The translations under genes and the position numbers were made by a program. Below, in pieces: positions 24,005 to 35,697 of a DNA stretch of 64,000 bases (positions are counted from its first letter, which is position 1; each line of letters opens with the position of its first letter). The notes under the pieces are model-generated. The model worked only from the letters and a program-made list of their open reading frames with translations. It was not told the DNA's origin and searched no databases. The stretch is from Pratylenchus scribneri. Taxonomy: Eukaryota > Nematoda > Chromadorea > Rhabditida > Pratylenchidae. The stretch lies in assembly GCA_030063045.1 (NCBI GenBank), contig JAQSEB010000121.1:248001-312000 (forward strand), written 5' to 3'.

Positions 24005-24599
24005 ATTCTCTGGCATCCAATTTTAGTCATATACTTTTGGCCAAATCCCTCCATCTAACCTAATTGTCTATCACTTTCTCCTACCTAGGGCTATGGCATT
24101 CCAGTTTATCAGCATTTTAAAACCCAATTGCCTCTCATCATGGCAGCTTATTCTTCCCTTCCTGCTGGCTCCTAAATCCAACAACAAAAAATCGTTCGCG
24201 CCATCTTCATTTTTTCCCTTTCCCTTATCTCATCCATTGGCCAAATTCTTCCTTCCCTTCTCAATAGTCAAGACCGATCGCTTCCCCTTTCTCTTTCTTC
24301 TCCCCTTCATTAGTTTGGGCCAATTTTTCTCGGTATTTCTCTTAACCAAATCATCCAAAACCAATTCTCGTCCCTCTTCATCAAAACAGTTCCCTTTCTC
24401 TCCAAAATAAATCTATGCATTTTGGCGCTCACCTCTCTCTCGCCAAATCCAATCAAATTTGCTTCATCCATTCCATCCAAATCGAAATAAAATCGTTGGA
24501 GCCTCGCGCAAGCAGATGAGAATATTCCATAAGGAAGGAGATAATTTCCAAAATTGACTTTTATTTCTAAATTATCCATTAAAAATACACAAATAAAGG
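24005..24599 (+). promoter_or_regulatory. Promoter region of gene B, pyrimidine-rich repeat unit and conserved block
   Basis: 24310-24440 carries one clear unit of the repeat that is found several times upstream of gene D: GGGCCAATTTTTCTCGG, ACCAAATCATCCAAAACCAA, then CATTTTGGCGCTC. 24561-24599 contains AAATTATCCATTAAAAATA followed by AATAAAGG, matching 62918-62956 ahead of gene D. A further match, ATTCCATTTGAATCAA at about 24620, lies between this block and the start codon. TTAAAAATA may serve as a TATA element. The role is inferred from position and conservation only. Confidence 0.55.
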
Positions 24600-24669
24600 T
24601 AAATCTTCCCCATCCTTCATTCCATTTGAATCAATTCTTCCTCATACTCATACAGTAATCACAAAAATT

Positions 24670-27600
24670 ATGGTCAATTTTTCCTTTGGAGCCATTCGGT
24701 TTTTGCCCTTCATTATATTTGGAATTTTATTCGTTTTCTTCAATCAATGCCATGCAACAGTTGCGGGGCCATTGTCAATGAGTGAGTTTTTAAATGTTTT
24801 TTATATTTCCATAATCATCGAATGGGTTTAATTTTTTCTACTATATTTCACTTCTTTTTAATAGTAAAATAAAGCTATTTTGATGAAATTGATAGTGATC
24901 TTGATTAGAGAGTAGATCGTTGTCAGTTTTAAACCGTTTCAATTTTAAAACCAGGGTTTCTGTTTTTGAAAACATATTGGTTTCATTTTCAGTTTTGAAA
25001 AAATTTTCGGTTTTAAATTGTATCGTTTTTCTCAAATCGAAACCGACCACGATCTGCTTTTGAATGATGTTGTTGAAAAAGGGAAAAAATAATTCTCAAT
25101 AAATTGCTAAATATAATATTTTTAAATTCCTTTTTGTGAAAGGATCTAATCCAAATGGATTTATAAGAAAAAATTTTATAAAAATTGTAAATTGGGAAAA
25201 AATAAATTCAGAAGGTGCCGCTCCTATTGTTTCCTCTGGCTCTAAAAAACAATTTGCCTCCTTCAAAAGCAATTCTTCCTATGGAAATGATGTCAAAAAT
25301 TCAATCGCAATGGGAGGGACCAAAAATATTTTGCAAGTGGCACCGAAATTGAACAATATTCAACCACTTAGCATTCGGCATTCATCTATGCGACCCATTA
25401 ATGGCATTCCAATCAACCATGCCAATTTGAAACCAATGGTAGAAGATGCCAACAATAACAACAATTATAAAGGGGATTGGGCAACAATGGAAATGGAAAA
25501 GAGGGAAGAGCGACTTTATAATGGACTTTATGGAGAAAATATTGAAGAAGGCCAGCAAGAAGGGGAATGGCATCATTTGACAGCTGCCTTTGAACAATTG
25601 CCGCCATATGCACAGGATAGTATTGCCGAATTGTGAGTTTGAAAAAGTCGTACATTTTTCCGAAAATGTATATTACGTATTTTTACTCGTTTGCAATATT
25701 CACTCTTTTCAGTTTTTTGCCAAAAAAATTCATTTCAATTCTTTAATCTAAGATTCACAATTATTTTACCTAAAAATTCTATATTTTTAGTATTTAATAA
25801 TTAATCGATTTTTATTATTTTACGATTAAATTTTAATAACATTTTTATCAAGGGCGACTTCTAATTAGAGAGAAGGCTAATTAATTTATAATTTCAAAGC
25901 CTGGAAATGCATGAAAATATAATATAATCGATAAAATTGGCACAAATCAGAACAATTTTTACATTGAGATTCAAATAAATTTTTATGATTACAAACATAT
26001 TTATTTATATGATCCAAAATATTTTTTTTCAAAATGTTTTTACAACTTTGATAATGTTTTGATTCAAAACATGTTTATAGAATTAAAAGATCAAAGTTAG
26101 TAAAATTTTTTAAGAGTTGGGCTCATATTAGAGAGGGGACTTCAAATAGGAAAAATACGGGAAAAAATTCTAATTTAAATTTTTCTCCAAATTTTAGAGC
26201 TTTACCAACCTGTGTTGCATTGGAAATGCTTTCGGAACTCACTGCTTTAAAAATTGAATATCTTACAAAACATCAACATGCAAAGGACAACAACCCCTCT
26301 TTTGGTGTTGCTCATCAAATTATTCCAGGGATACTATTTTTTAACATCAAAAAATAATTTATTACATTAAAAGTTTTGTAAGGGGTTCGCGCATTTGGAT
26401 AAATTATTATTTGGCCCGCATTCACATGATTTCCATTTACCATTATTATCATTCATTCACATCTTAATCCCACCTATTCACATCTAATGGCTATTGCTCC
26501 TCCCATTGCCCCCAGAGAATTGTTCTCCCCCATTGTCAGCCAATTCAGTTCATCTTCTCATCCCGATTTCCAGCCACCGAGAATTGTCCCTTTTTATCTC
26601 CGCTCTCGAGCGGATTTATCCAGATAAATAAAGTTATTTATTCGCTTGACTAAATGGGGATTTGGGGACTTAGCATGGCCCAGGGCCCGGGTTTATTGCA
26701 ATTCCACCTTTCCTAAATCCTATTCACCAATTCCTCGTCATTCCTCCTTGTCCCCTCTGGCTCAGCAGGCTTCACACTTACTGGTAGCACCGAATGGTTC
26801 TGCCAAATGGCGGAACAACCAAGAACATCGAGAGGAGCAGAACGAGAGGTAAGTTATCTGGGGAATGTCAAGCAAGGGACAAATTGGGATAGAGATGAAT
26901 GCTGCAGCACTTCTTTCGAGAAGATAAATCCCGATCCGGATCGAATAAAATTATAATGCCCCATGCGCAAAAATTAGAGAAAAACTAAATTATATGGCAC
27001 ATTTTTCTAATTTTATAGCTCAGCTGATGCCAAAGAAAAATTTAATAAAATGAAATAGATTGAATTGCCTTAAGGGCTAAAAAGAAAAATAAATTGAGAA
27101 GGGCACAAATTTTCAATTCAAATGGCCGAAGAAAAATAAAAGAATTTTAATAAAATTAAACAATTTTAGTGCCAAGTGTGAAAATAGATGAGAAATTAAT
27201 TATGTAAGGCCCTTTTGATAATTTCTTGGCCAAAATAAAATTTATAAAAAAGAACAAATAAAATGAGAAAGAAAATAGATAATAAAGGCACATTTTTCTG
27301 TCATTTGATGGCCAAAACAATATTAAAGTATTTTTCGAAGTTAAATAAATTCTCTCGAGAATTCAATCCCGATCTTTCTCATTCCAATATTTCTATTAAA
27401 TAAATCAGCCCAAAAATTTAAATTGATGGCCAAAAAATAGAAAGAAGTTAAGAGAATAAAATAAAAAAATTATTATTATTTCATTGTCAAAATAGAATAA
27501 AAAAGAAAAGCCAATAGACCCAAATAAGGAGCAATTTGGATAAAAAGAAAGAATAAAGTAATAAAGGAACATTTTATGGCCAAAATAAAGAGTTTATTTA

Positions 27601-30600
27601 ATTAAAATAAAAGCAATTTTCAAATTAAAAATAATTTCTTTCGAGAAATCAATCCAGTACGAATTCTATTAAAACTTTGCCAAAAAATCAGCCAAAAAGG
27701 GATAAAAATTGAAAATTAGACATCTGAAAATCAAAACTTAAATTGCCAAACTTAAATTTTATGAAATGAAATAATCTGAATTCGGATAGTAAATTCCCCA
27801 AAAATTTAATTTCCAAAAAGACAAAGAAAGTTAGTCCAAAAAGGAAAAAGACAAAGTTCAAATTTCAATTCCCACACATTTTCAATCTGTTTATTAGAAG
27901 CTGTCCATTAAGGCCATTTCCGATTAAAACGGAACAGGGAACATTCCATTTTCTTAGCCATTAGAGAATTCTTCCTTTTGGACTTTAGTCGACTTTAATC
28001 GCTCGGGGTTCAATCATCTTTCCCACAAACAATGATAGCGACTTTCTCAGTGATCACCTTGGTTGAATTAATCTTTGATAAAAATCGCCGAAGGGATAAA
28101 AATTGTTCTCAGGATGGGAACGGAATCATTTTATAGTTTAAAGAGTAGTCAAGATCGCTAATTCACTTCGGAAAAACATTTTTCTCGGAGCTATATTCCC
28201 AAAGAGTTGAGTGGGAACTGAGATAGACTCCGGATAAATATTGCTTTTGGCTTTAATCTACAAAAGATTTGAGGGCGAATGCGATTTAGACATTCATTTT
28301 ATTTTTTCAACATTCATTGTGTTTCCCTTCATAATTAATAAATTAATTTTCAGCAAAAAAAAACTCAAGCAAACTAAATTCTAATCAACAACCAAGTGCA
28401 TCTTCAACAAAAAATTTAAATCAGCTCCATCAACTCAACTTAGATCCAGTCTCAGTTGGTTTAACTGATTTTCTTTTCTATTTGTAAATTGCTTTCGAGC
28501 GAACAATCCAGAAATGAATACACTTTTCGCCTTAACAATGAACTCAATAAAGCTTGAACCGTTTGACGAAGAGTCTGTGATAGCTTTTGACAAGTGGGTA
28601 GAAAAATTCCTAGATTATGTTGATGCGATAGGCAGAAATTGGACTGAGGCAGAAAAAGTTGCCAGATTAAAATTGGCATTAGTTGATGTCCCTCGAAGGC
28701 TTTTCAAGGAGCTTCCACCAGCTCAAGCCAACACATTGGAAAATGCTATTAAAGCATTGAGAGAAAAATTGGACTCCCCACAAAAAAGGGAGTTGGCAAA
28801 GAGAACTTTGAGTGTTTGTAGGCAAAAAGAAGGGGAAACGGTAGCCCAATTTTTGATGAGGCTAAGGCCTTTAGTTGAAATCGTGAATTCAAGTCTGACG
28901 GATGCCCAACGAAAAGAAAAAGTATGCGAAGAGCTACTAGAAAGGATTCGGCCCAATATAGGGTTTTTGATTAAATTAGTTGGATTGTCCGAAAGGAAAA
29001 ATTTGGATATGGTTGTTTCACAAGCCGAAGAATTGGAGGCTTTGTTGGAAATAGAAAATAACAAAAATTTATTGAATAATATTCCTCATTCAATTCAGGT
29101 TTTGGACACAAATCATCAGCAACATTCTCAACAACAAAATTATTCAAATAACCACCATCCCGATTGGCAAAATTCAACAAAAGAAGAGGATGAAGACAGT
29201 GATGATGATTATGTTGATCAACAGGATTGCAGAAGGAATGTCAATGCTTGCAGCAACAATCCGACAGAGCGATGGCAGAGGGGAAGCCGACAAAATTGGC
29301 ATGACAGTGACAGGCCACAATGTGAATACTGTAACAAATTTGGACATTTTGCCTACGAATGTTGGCACAGGCCGGACCAGCCACAGCAATCAAGTGGTAA
29401 TATTTCAACAAATGAAGTAAATACAACCCAAAAACCAATACAGATCGATCGAGACGTATTAATCCAAGCATTAGCTCAGTTAGTTCTGCAACAACCTAAT
29501 AGTTCAACCAGAACTTAATCCAAAAATAAGGCATTCCTTTCGAGGAAACAATCCCGAAAAATATATTTTCGAATTAATAAATTTTGAATAAATAATAATT
29601 TAAACCAAAAATTAAAATTTGGCCATCATTTAAAGAGAACTTAGAAAAAGTTTAAACAAGGTCATGTATTAAAAATCAAATCTATATTTGAAAAATGAAT
29701 TCTAAAATAATCACAAATTCTAAATTCCCTCAATACTTTCGAGTACACAATCCTGAATTCAATTTCAATTGGTTCAAAAAACCATATTTTTTTTGTCAGT
29801 AAAAAAGGTGCATATTTACTTGACATTAATTAATAGATATTTTTCTCTTTTTCCAATATTCGGTTTTTCTAAAGAAAATTTGAAAATATAGAAATGCACA
29901 TAATGTAGTATTTCCTTAAAAAAAAAATTCTAAATTTATTTCGGCAAAATTAAATACTTACCTTTTTGAAAAAATAATTGTAAAAATTATTAAATTAAAT
30001 AAGTTTTAAATTTATTTCTCTTTTTAAAATTTAAATACTTTCGAGTATCCAATCCCGAACCAATCTCGAATTCAATTTGTCAAAAAAAATTCATGACTAT
30101 TTTTTAACAAAGTGGAAATTAAAAGTATACAAATTAAATTTCATAAGAAAGTTGGAAAATAAAAATATATATATATTTTGTCAAAAAAAGTGAATTCAGA
30201 ATTTTGTACTTTCCATTATTCTTCGCAAAAAAAAAATTGCATATAAAGTGAGAATTTCCCAGATGATTTTATTTCATTTAAAAGTTTAACGGTATGAATT
30301 TTTATTTGAAGCTTTTAAGCAAAAAAGAAAATCTGACGATTTTTTTTAAAATTATTAACTCGGACTGATATTAAACACAAAAAAAGTCGAATAATAGTGA
30401 CCAAAATTTTGAAAAAATGATAAAAATAATTTTAAAAAAAAAGTTATCGAAAAATTTCACAATGAAAAATAAAATTTGAACATAAAATGATGTCCCGAGA
30501 ATTTTTTTTCGAGAATTTGGATAAAAATCTTTGACTAACATTCTGATGAAGAATTGGATTCTAAAATAAAAAAAGTATTTAAGGATAAATTGATTTAATA

Positions 30601-33600
30601 AGAAACATTTTCTTGAATTTAAAAAAATTTTCAAGAATATAATTTTGAGTTTTTTTTTGTGAATCCAGAAAATTTCTATAAAATAAGGTCGAAATTATAA
30701 ACTCAGATAGTGGTCAAAAATACAAAGAGATTTGAAAAGTTGATTATTTTAAGCCCAAATTGCCAGAATATTAATAAACAAATCAGTTTATGTGATTCTC
30801 GATGGTTAAAATTGAAATTTGAATAATTTTTTTGAAGAGCGAAAGAATTTCAGAATTTTTTATGGACTTGAATTAAGTGGAATATCCTGGTCAATTTAAC
30901 CAGAACATCATTCAGAAAAATGTCTAATGTGTAACCAAAAGTACGGAATTATCCAGTGTTTATCTCCCTCAGCTATGATGAGAAAGTTGTGGCCCATTCT
31001 ATGTATTTTGGCTGAATATCAGTGCATGCCTTCCATTCGATTAGCCGGACAAATGGAATATTTGTGAAGCAATGTTCCGGCAAATGGCAAAATAAAAGAA
31101 AAAGCAGAATCACAGATTTGGTATCATGGTCAAAAATTAAAGAGCGACGAATATGGGAAATTGGTTGATTTTGTTCGAAAAAATGGCAAAAAGCCTAAAA
31201 ATGGCTAGACATCGACAAAAGGAATGAAACGAACATCCAATTCGACGAAATTGAAGCAACTGGAAACATTCAAAATGGACGAAGGAGCAGAAGAAAAGCT
31301 TTTTGTTTCGATAGGACTTTGGAAGAAAAATTTGCTGGAAATGAGCAAAAGCAGTAACGATAATTCAAATGAGGATAGAATTGCATAACAGAATCCCATT
31401 GGATTTTATGACCATATACTAATTCATCAATCTTTTCAGACTCCGTGTCAACCCAAATCAGTAATGCCACATGGATTCGAGTGGACAAAATGGAATTGCC
31501 GACGGCATGATGTGACGAGAGAATCAATGTGCCGGCAGGAAATGTGGAACAAAAAGCAAATGGAATGGACTTGGACCAGAAACGTGATCATTTCTGTTGG
31601 CGACGTCAGCATGGCTAATGCTCAAAACAATGATGCCAAAATTGCAAAAATTGTTCAGAATGGCCGGAGTATGCAGAACAAAGCAGCTGAAGAAGAAGAA
31701 AATCAATAAAAAGAACTTTTTGGAATTGAACACTTTCGACAATTTGATTCACATATTTATTTATCCAACCAAATGCGGATTTTGACTTACATAGAAGATA
31801 GGAATTGGAAATGATTCGGGTACAAAAAATTCAAAAATGCTTGCTTTTCCAATTTTTAATGGAAGTCTCGCTTTCGAGCGAAAATGAATTTAAAATGGCT
31901 CAAGCTGAAAGTGTATGGGCTGGCGAACCTGCATTTCATCAGATGAGACCATCGCTTTTGAGCGAATAATGAAATTAAATTATGGAACACAAAACAAGCA
32001 AGCATATTTGAAAGATAAATCATATTTAAAAAAATCATCGTGGACGATGTTAAGGAAAGGGGGGAGGTGTAAGGGGTTCGCGCATTTGGATAAATTATTA
32101 TTTGGCCCGCATTCACATGATTTCCATTTACCATTATTATCATTCATTCACATCTTAATCCCACCTATTCACATCTAATGGCTATTGCTCCTCCCATTGC
32201 CCCCAGAGAATTGTTCTCCCCCATTGTCAGCCAATTCAGTTCATCTTCTCATCCCGATTTCCAGCCACCGAGAATTGTCCCTTTTTATCTCCGCTCTCGA
32301 GCGGATTTATCCAGATAAATAAAGTTATTTATTCGCTTGACTAAATGGGGATTTGGGGACTTAGCATGGCCCAGGGCCCGGGTTTATTGCAATTCCACCT
32401 TTCCTAAATCCTATTCACCAATTCCTCGTCATTCCTCCTTGTCCCCTCTGGCTCAGCAGGCTTCACACTTACTGTTTTAGATTTCTAATAAATCGGAAAC
32501 CGGTTTTAGACCCTGCAAACTTCATACCAAATTTGTAGATCTCATCGAGACGCATGTTTTGACATAAAAATTTCTTAGTTTAAATTAAAACTGAACGAGT
32601 TAAACCGTTTAAACCATATTTTCAAGTTTTTGGTTTTAAACTCTTTTTAGGCGGCCAAAACATGACATTTTATATACCACACTCAATGCACCTCGATGAG
32701 ATCTACAAATTGATATAAAGTGTGTAGTGTCAAAACCGGTTTCTGATTTATTAGTTAGAAGTCAAAAACTACTTTTGATGTAAAATAGTGTATTTTGACG
32801 TTAAAAAAATCGGTATCTATTAATTTGCCGAAAAAATAATTAATTTGCTGAAATTCTTTCGTGTCGAAAAATATTATATTTTTGAGGCCATTTAACTTGG
32901 CCAAATCAGACTTCTTTAAGTTTCCCTGACCCAGTCCTTATCCCATCCTACCTTGAACCTAAGTAAGCCTGAGCCCTAATATCTAGTTATGGCCAAATAT
33001 ATGGCCTCAAAAATATAAATTTTTCGACACGAAAAAAATATCGGCAAATTAATTATTTTTTTCGGCAAATTAATATTATTTGAAAAAATATTTCTAATTA
33101 TTCCAGATCAGTCTGCATATGCTACTAAAATGATGAACATTTTTGGCAACACAATCAAGCAAATTTATCCACATTTGGACCAGGATAACAATAATTTATT
33201 AACACATGTGGCTAAGATTTTTGCTGATGCCGCCGAATTTTGTCGATTATTTAGTGAAACAGAACCGATGGAATTTATGCGCTATTATTTTGATGATATG
33301 GAAGATGAATTGCAGAATAAAGAACTAATGGCATTATTGGAGACCAAAAAAGTGCAAATGGAAAATATCCATAAATGTGAGAATTAATTTAATATTTAAG
33401 GACTCATTTTCACATATTTAATTACTCATTTTCCACGGAAATGTGAATAAGAAAATTAGAAATGAAAGAATTGTATTTTTATAAAATAAACTAGAATAGG
33501 AGTATTCATTGTGAATTAACAAAAAGAAATCTAAATAAATGCTATTCAACATTCATTAATTATCCTTTGGAATTTTATAAAAAATTAATTTAGAAAGCAT

Positions 33601-34104
33601 ATTTTTGTGGCCATTAAAAATATATTAATACAGAATAGGAAGATTAGGTTTGAAATAAATTTAGAATAGAGCAGCATGTTAGGGTTCCAATTCAAAGTGG
33701 AGTATGATGTCTAATTGTTTTTTGTCCTTAAAATATCCATTTTTGGGGTAGTAAAATTTTTGTAAATAAATTGGATTTTTTAAATTTTATTTTATTTCAA
33801 TGAAAGATTCTTTTTTAATTTTTTACCCATTTTTCAATCTTTTTATAAAATTGTTTATTAAATTAAGTTAATTAGTAAAAATAAATGTATATTTTATAAT
33901 ATATTCTAAAAATTTTTATTCTATAATTTTGCTTATTTTCTTTTTAAAATAATGGAAATTTTTTTCAATTCAGGGCTACAAAAAATGATTGAATATTTGC
34001 CCAATTATGAGAATAAAGACAAACAATCAGCAATTTTTGTGTTGTTAGTGCAAGAAACTTCACCGATTCCTCCAACTTCATCGCCGAGGCGTAGGACAAT
34101 ATAA
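24670..34104 (+). CDS. Gene B: secreted protein, five exons, 369 residues, unknown family
   Basis: Exons 24670-24781, 25143-25632, 26198-26304, 33107-33376 and 33974-34104; all phases match (1, 2, 1, 1). Exon 1 encodes a signal peptide (MVNFSFGAIRFLPFIIFGIL then FVFFNQCHATVA, probable cleavage after CHA). Exon 2 is low complexity, rich in Ser, Asn and Lys (FASFKSNSSYGN, NANNNNN-type runs), with RHSSMRPINGIPIN. Exons 3-5 are helical: LPTCVALEMLSELTALKIEY, MMNIFGNTIKQIYPHLDQ, FMRYYFDDMEDELQNKEL, LQKMIEYLPNYE. The tail is PPTSSPRRRTI. The intron between exons 3 and 4 is 6.8 kb because it contains an LTR retrotransposon. The exon 3 donor (TTTTG before GTGTTG) is not ideal; without it the frame stops at TAA 26355-26357. 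Confidence 0.65.
26377..26782 (+). repeat. 5' LTR of the retrotransposon
   Basis: About 406 bp, beginning TGTAAGGGGTTCGCGC and ending CACTTACT. GTAAG at the start and CTTAC at the end are mutually inverted. As far as I can read, it is identical to the copy at 32068. It contains AATAAA (26628) after CTCTCGAGCGGATTTATCC. The 5' flank GTTT repeats after the 3' LTR, a 4-bp target duplication. The bases right after it, TGGTAGCACCGA, fit a tRNA primer-binding site. Confidence 0.95.
26783..28500. other. Long untranslated leader of the LTR element
   Basis: 1.7 kb between primer-binding site and Gag with no sizeable open frame. It is AT-rich and holds four of the seven copies of a CTTTCGAG-N4-CAATCC motif (26914, 27351, 27638, 28492). 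Frequent TGGCCAAAA blocks suggest internal duplications. Confidence 0.6.
28514..29518 (+). CDS. Gag-like protein with CCHC zinc knuckle
   Basis: A 334-residue frame starting MNTLFALTMNSIKLEPFDEE. Residues 15-190 resemble the retrotransposon Gag capsid region: helical, with FDKWVEKFLDY, LKLALVDVPRRLFKEL and FLMRLRPLVEIVNSSL. Then comes a Gln/Asn/His-rich linker and an acidic run (EEDEDSDDDY). A single zinc knuckle at residues 270-283, CEYCNKFGHFAYEC, fits CX2CX4HX4C exactly. The start is the first ATG of the frame, only a few bases after a copy of the repeated CTTTCGAG...CAATCC motif. It presumably packages element RNA. Confidence 0.9.
   Translation: MNTLFALTMNSIKLEPFDEESVIAFDKWVEKFLDYVDAIGRNWTEAEKVARLKLALVDVPRRLFKELPPAQANTLENAIKALREKLDSPQKRELAKRTLSVCRQKEGETVAQFLMRLRPLVEIVNSSLTDAQRKEKVCEELLERIRPNIGFLIKLVGLSERKNLDMVVSQAEELEALLEIENNKNLLNNIPHSIQVLDTNHQQHSQQQNYSNNHHPDWQNSTKEEDEDSDDDYVDQQDCRRNVNACSNNPTERWQRGSRQNWHDSDRPQCEYCNKFGHFAYECWHRPDQPQQSSGNISTNEVNTTQKPIQIDRDVLIQALAQLVLQQPNSSTRT
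32068..32473 (+). repeat. 3' LTR of the retrotransposon
   Basis: The second LTR, with the same start TGTAAGGGGTTCGCGC and end CACTTACT as the 5' copy. It is preceded by a purine tract and followed by GTTTTAG, where MITE-A sequence begins. Confidence 0.95.
32477..32778. mobile_element. MITE-A copy next to the LTR element
   Basis: Full palindrome: left TTCTAATAAATCGGAAACCG, ATCTCATCGAGACGCATG and GTTAAACCGTTTAAACC; right arm mirrored with CCTCGATGAGATCTACAAAT and CCGGTTTCTGATTTATTAG. The LTR element appears to have inserted at or very near its left end. Confidence 0.85.
32815..33078. mobile_element. MITE-B copy (AATTTGCCGAAAAAATAATT ends)
   Basis: Foldback with ends TTTGCCGAAAAAATAATTAA and mirrored AATTATTTTTTTCGGCAAAT, and inner TTCTTTCGTGTCGAAAAATA. 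The centre is CCTTATCCCATCC...AGCCCTAATATC. A second copy lies at 40272. It is within the intron just before exon 4 of gene B. Confidence 0.85.
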
Positions 34105-35340
34105 ACAGAAGGAAGTGATTGATTTTATTGGAAGAAATCAGAATTTTATTTTATTTTCGGATATTTTCATCAGTAATGCTTTTTCAGTACCTGGGCCATT
34201 CTTTTGTCATTGAACGAGAAAATAATATCCGAAATGGCATAATAGCATAGGAAACCCTAATTCTTATATAATTGAACTTATTTATCTATTATAAACCCCT
34301 ATGGTTCTTTTATTTGCATTTCCTTCGTCCAATCAACAATTTTATTATAAATGATAAAGGAAAGCGAATAATATATTTTCAATTTGCCCCAGGCGATTTA
34401 ACATTTATTTCTTTATATTGTATTTAATTTTTCACAAATGTTCCGATTATTCCATCCAACACATAAAAAGATATCACTGGCACAACGAATTATATGTAAT
34501 GAAAAAACAAAAAACTATCTATTTATTTTTAAATTTAATTCAAAAATTTATATTTGCATTTACTTTTGTGAAATCCTCTTCGTACAATTTTTTAAATTTT
34601 ATTTCAAAATTTTGAGAAAGAATGTTCGCAGCAAATTTGTTGGTGGAATATAGAATTCTACCAACAATTCGAATGAGAATCAATAAAGGAAAATATAAAA
34701 AAAGGGATTGGAATGCAAATAAAAGGTTAATTTAAAAAACTAAATGAGTCTAAATTTGTTTTGATTCCAAAATACAATCATTATTTTTATTGTCTTCACA
34801 AATTTATTGCCGAAAATTTTGAAATTTACATAAATTTTAACCATAAAAATATTCCACAATTTGCTTGTGAGAATATACTCATTTTGTCCTTGCACCGATT
34901 GAATGTCTGACTACGATTTGTGCTTTCCAATCCAAAAATTGGCATTGCCTTTGCTACTGTAGCCAATATGAACGCATTCAGAAATTTTATAAAATTTTAA
35001 TAATTGGAAATATTTTTTGTTATATATTTCCCACATCATTCAATGCAAATGCGGATTAAAAATAAATAAAAAAAATTCACAATTAATAAAAGAAAATTTT
35101 AAACAATAAAATGAGGGTAAAATATAATTAAGCTGAATTTGCTGAAAGCAATTAAAATTAGTATATAAAAAGACAATGCATTCTCATTTAACTAAAATCA
35201 CTTTTATTTAAATTCTATGCAATCGCCAGCAGCCAGTAGAACTTTTCAGTGCCACTATTTTAGTACTCGAAACTCGGACCGTTCTTTTCATTATAGCTTA
35301 AAAAGAATTGTATCCATTAAAAAGAATTATCCAATTTGGG
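34105..35340. other. AT-rich intergenic gap
   Basis: Short open frames only, none with a signal peptide, domain or splice context. A TATATAAAAAG at 35161 precedes an ATG at 35217, but the frame soon runs into the MITE-G copy. Confidence 0.6.
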
Positions 35341-35350
35341 ACGTATTGCG

Positions 35351-35691
35351 CGACACTTGCGGACCCGACATTTGCGGACGAAACGGCCTGGAGCCGAATA
35401 TGGTAAAACTGGAGTGGCATTGTTTATAGAATATTATTAGGATAAGATTAGCTACAAAATGATATCAAAATTTTTGATCAATGTTGAATATTCACCGAAT
35501 TATAGCCAAAAAACCGTTGATTTAATTAAAATTGCGATTTTAACGGTTTTTTGGCCATAACTCGGTGAATACTCAAAATTTGCCGAACTTTTTGATGCCA
35601 TTTTGTAGCTAATTTTATGCTTAATAATATCCAAACAATGCCACTCCAGCTTTACCACCTTCGGCACCAGACCATTCGTCCGCAAGTGTCG
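35351..35691. mobile_element. MITE-G copy (palindrome)
   Basis: Starts GACACTTGCGGACCCGACAT then TTGCGGACGAAACGG, and ends CGTCCGCAAGTGTC. The arms pair along GTAAAACTGGAGTGGCATTG and CAATGCCACTCCAGCTTTAC. It belongs to the same family as 16758-17103. Confidence 0.9.
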
Positions 35692-35697
35692 ACCAAC

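Larger units (their letters stand above)
26377..32473 (+). mobile_element. Non-autonomous LTR retrotransposon (Gag-like gene only), about 6.1 kb
   Basis: Direct LTRs at 26377-26782 and 32068-32473, flanked by GTTT on both sides. A primer-binding site TGGTAGCACCGA follows the 5' LTR. A polypurine tract, AAGGAAAGGGGGGAGG, ends at 32067 just before the 3' LTR. The only long open frame is the Gag-like one at 28514-29518. I found no reverse transcriptase YxDD, RNase H, integrase or protease DTG motif in any frame of 29520-32067, although short broken frames at 30940-31790 may be remains. It would therefore need proteins from a relative to move. It sits inside an intron of gene B on the same strand. 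Confidence 0.93.

Noticed and set aside
24005..24410. Open frames in the C/T-rich region ahead of gene B, and similar ones at 62250-62874 ahead of gene D
   Set aside because: Low-complexity composition from pyrimidine-rich repeats, open in several frames at once.
24005..24669. ATGCCA-type gland promoter boxes of plant-parasitic nematodes upstream of gene B
   Set aside because: TGGCAT occurs twice (near 24010 and 24094) but the word is short, expected by chance, and not kept upstream of genes C and D.
28723..29471. Antisense open frames across the Gag-like gene
   Set aside because: Shadows of the sense gene, which has a capsid-like region and a zinc knuckle.
29520..32067. Search for reverse transcriptase, integrase or protease in the LTR element
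   Set aside because: No frame shows the expected motifs. Short frames such as 31464-31709 have no recognisable domain, so the element is called Gag-only.
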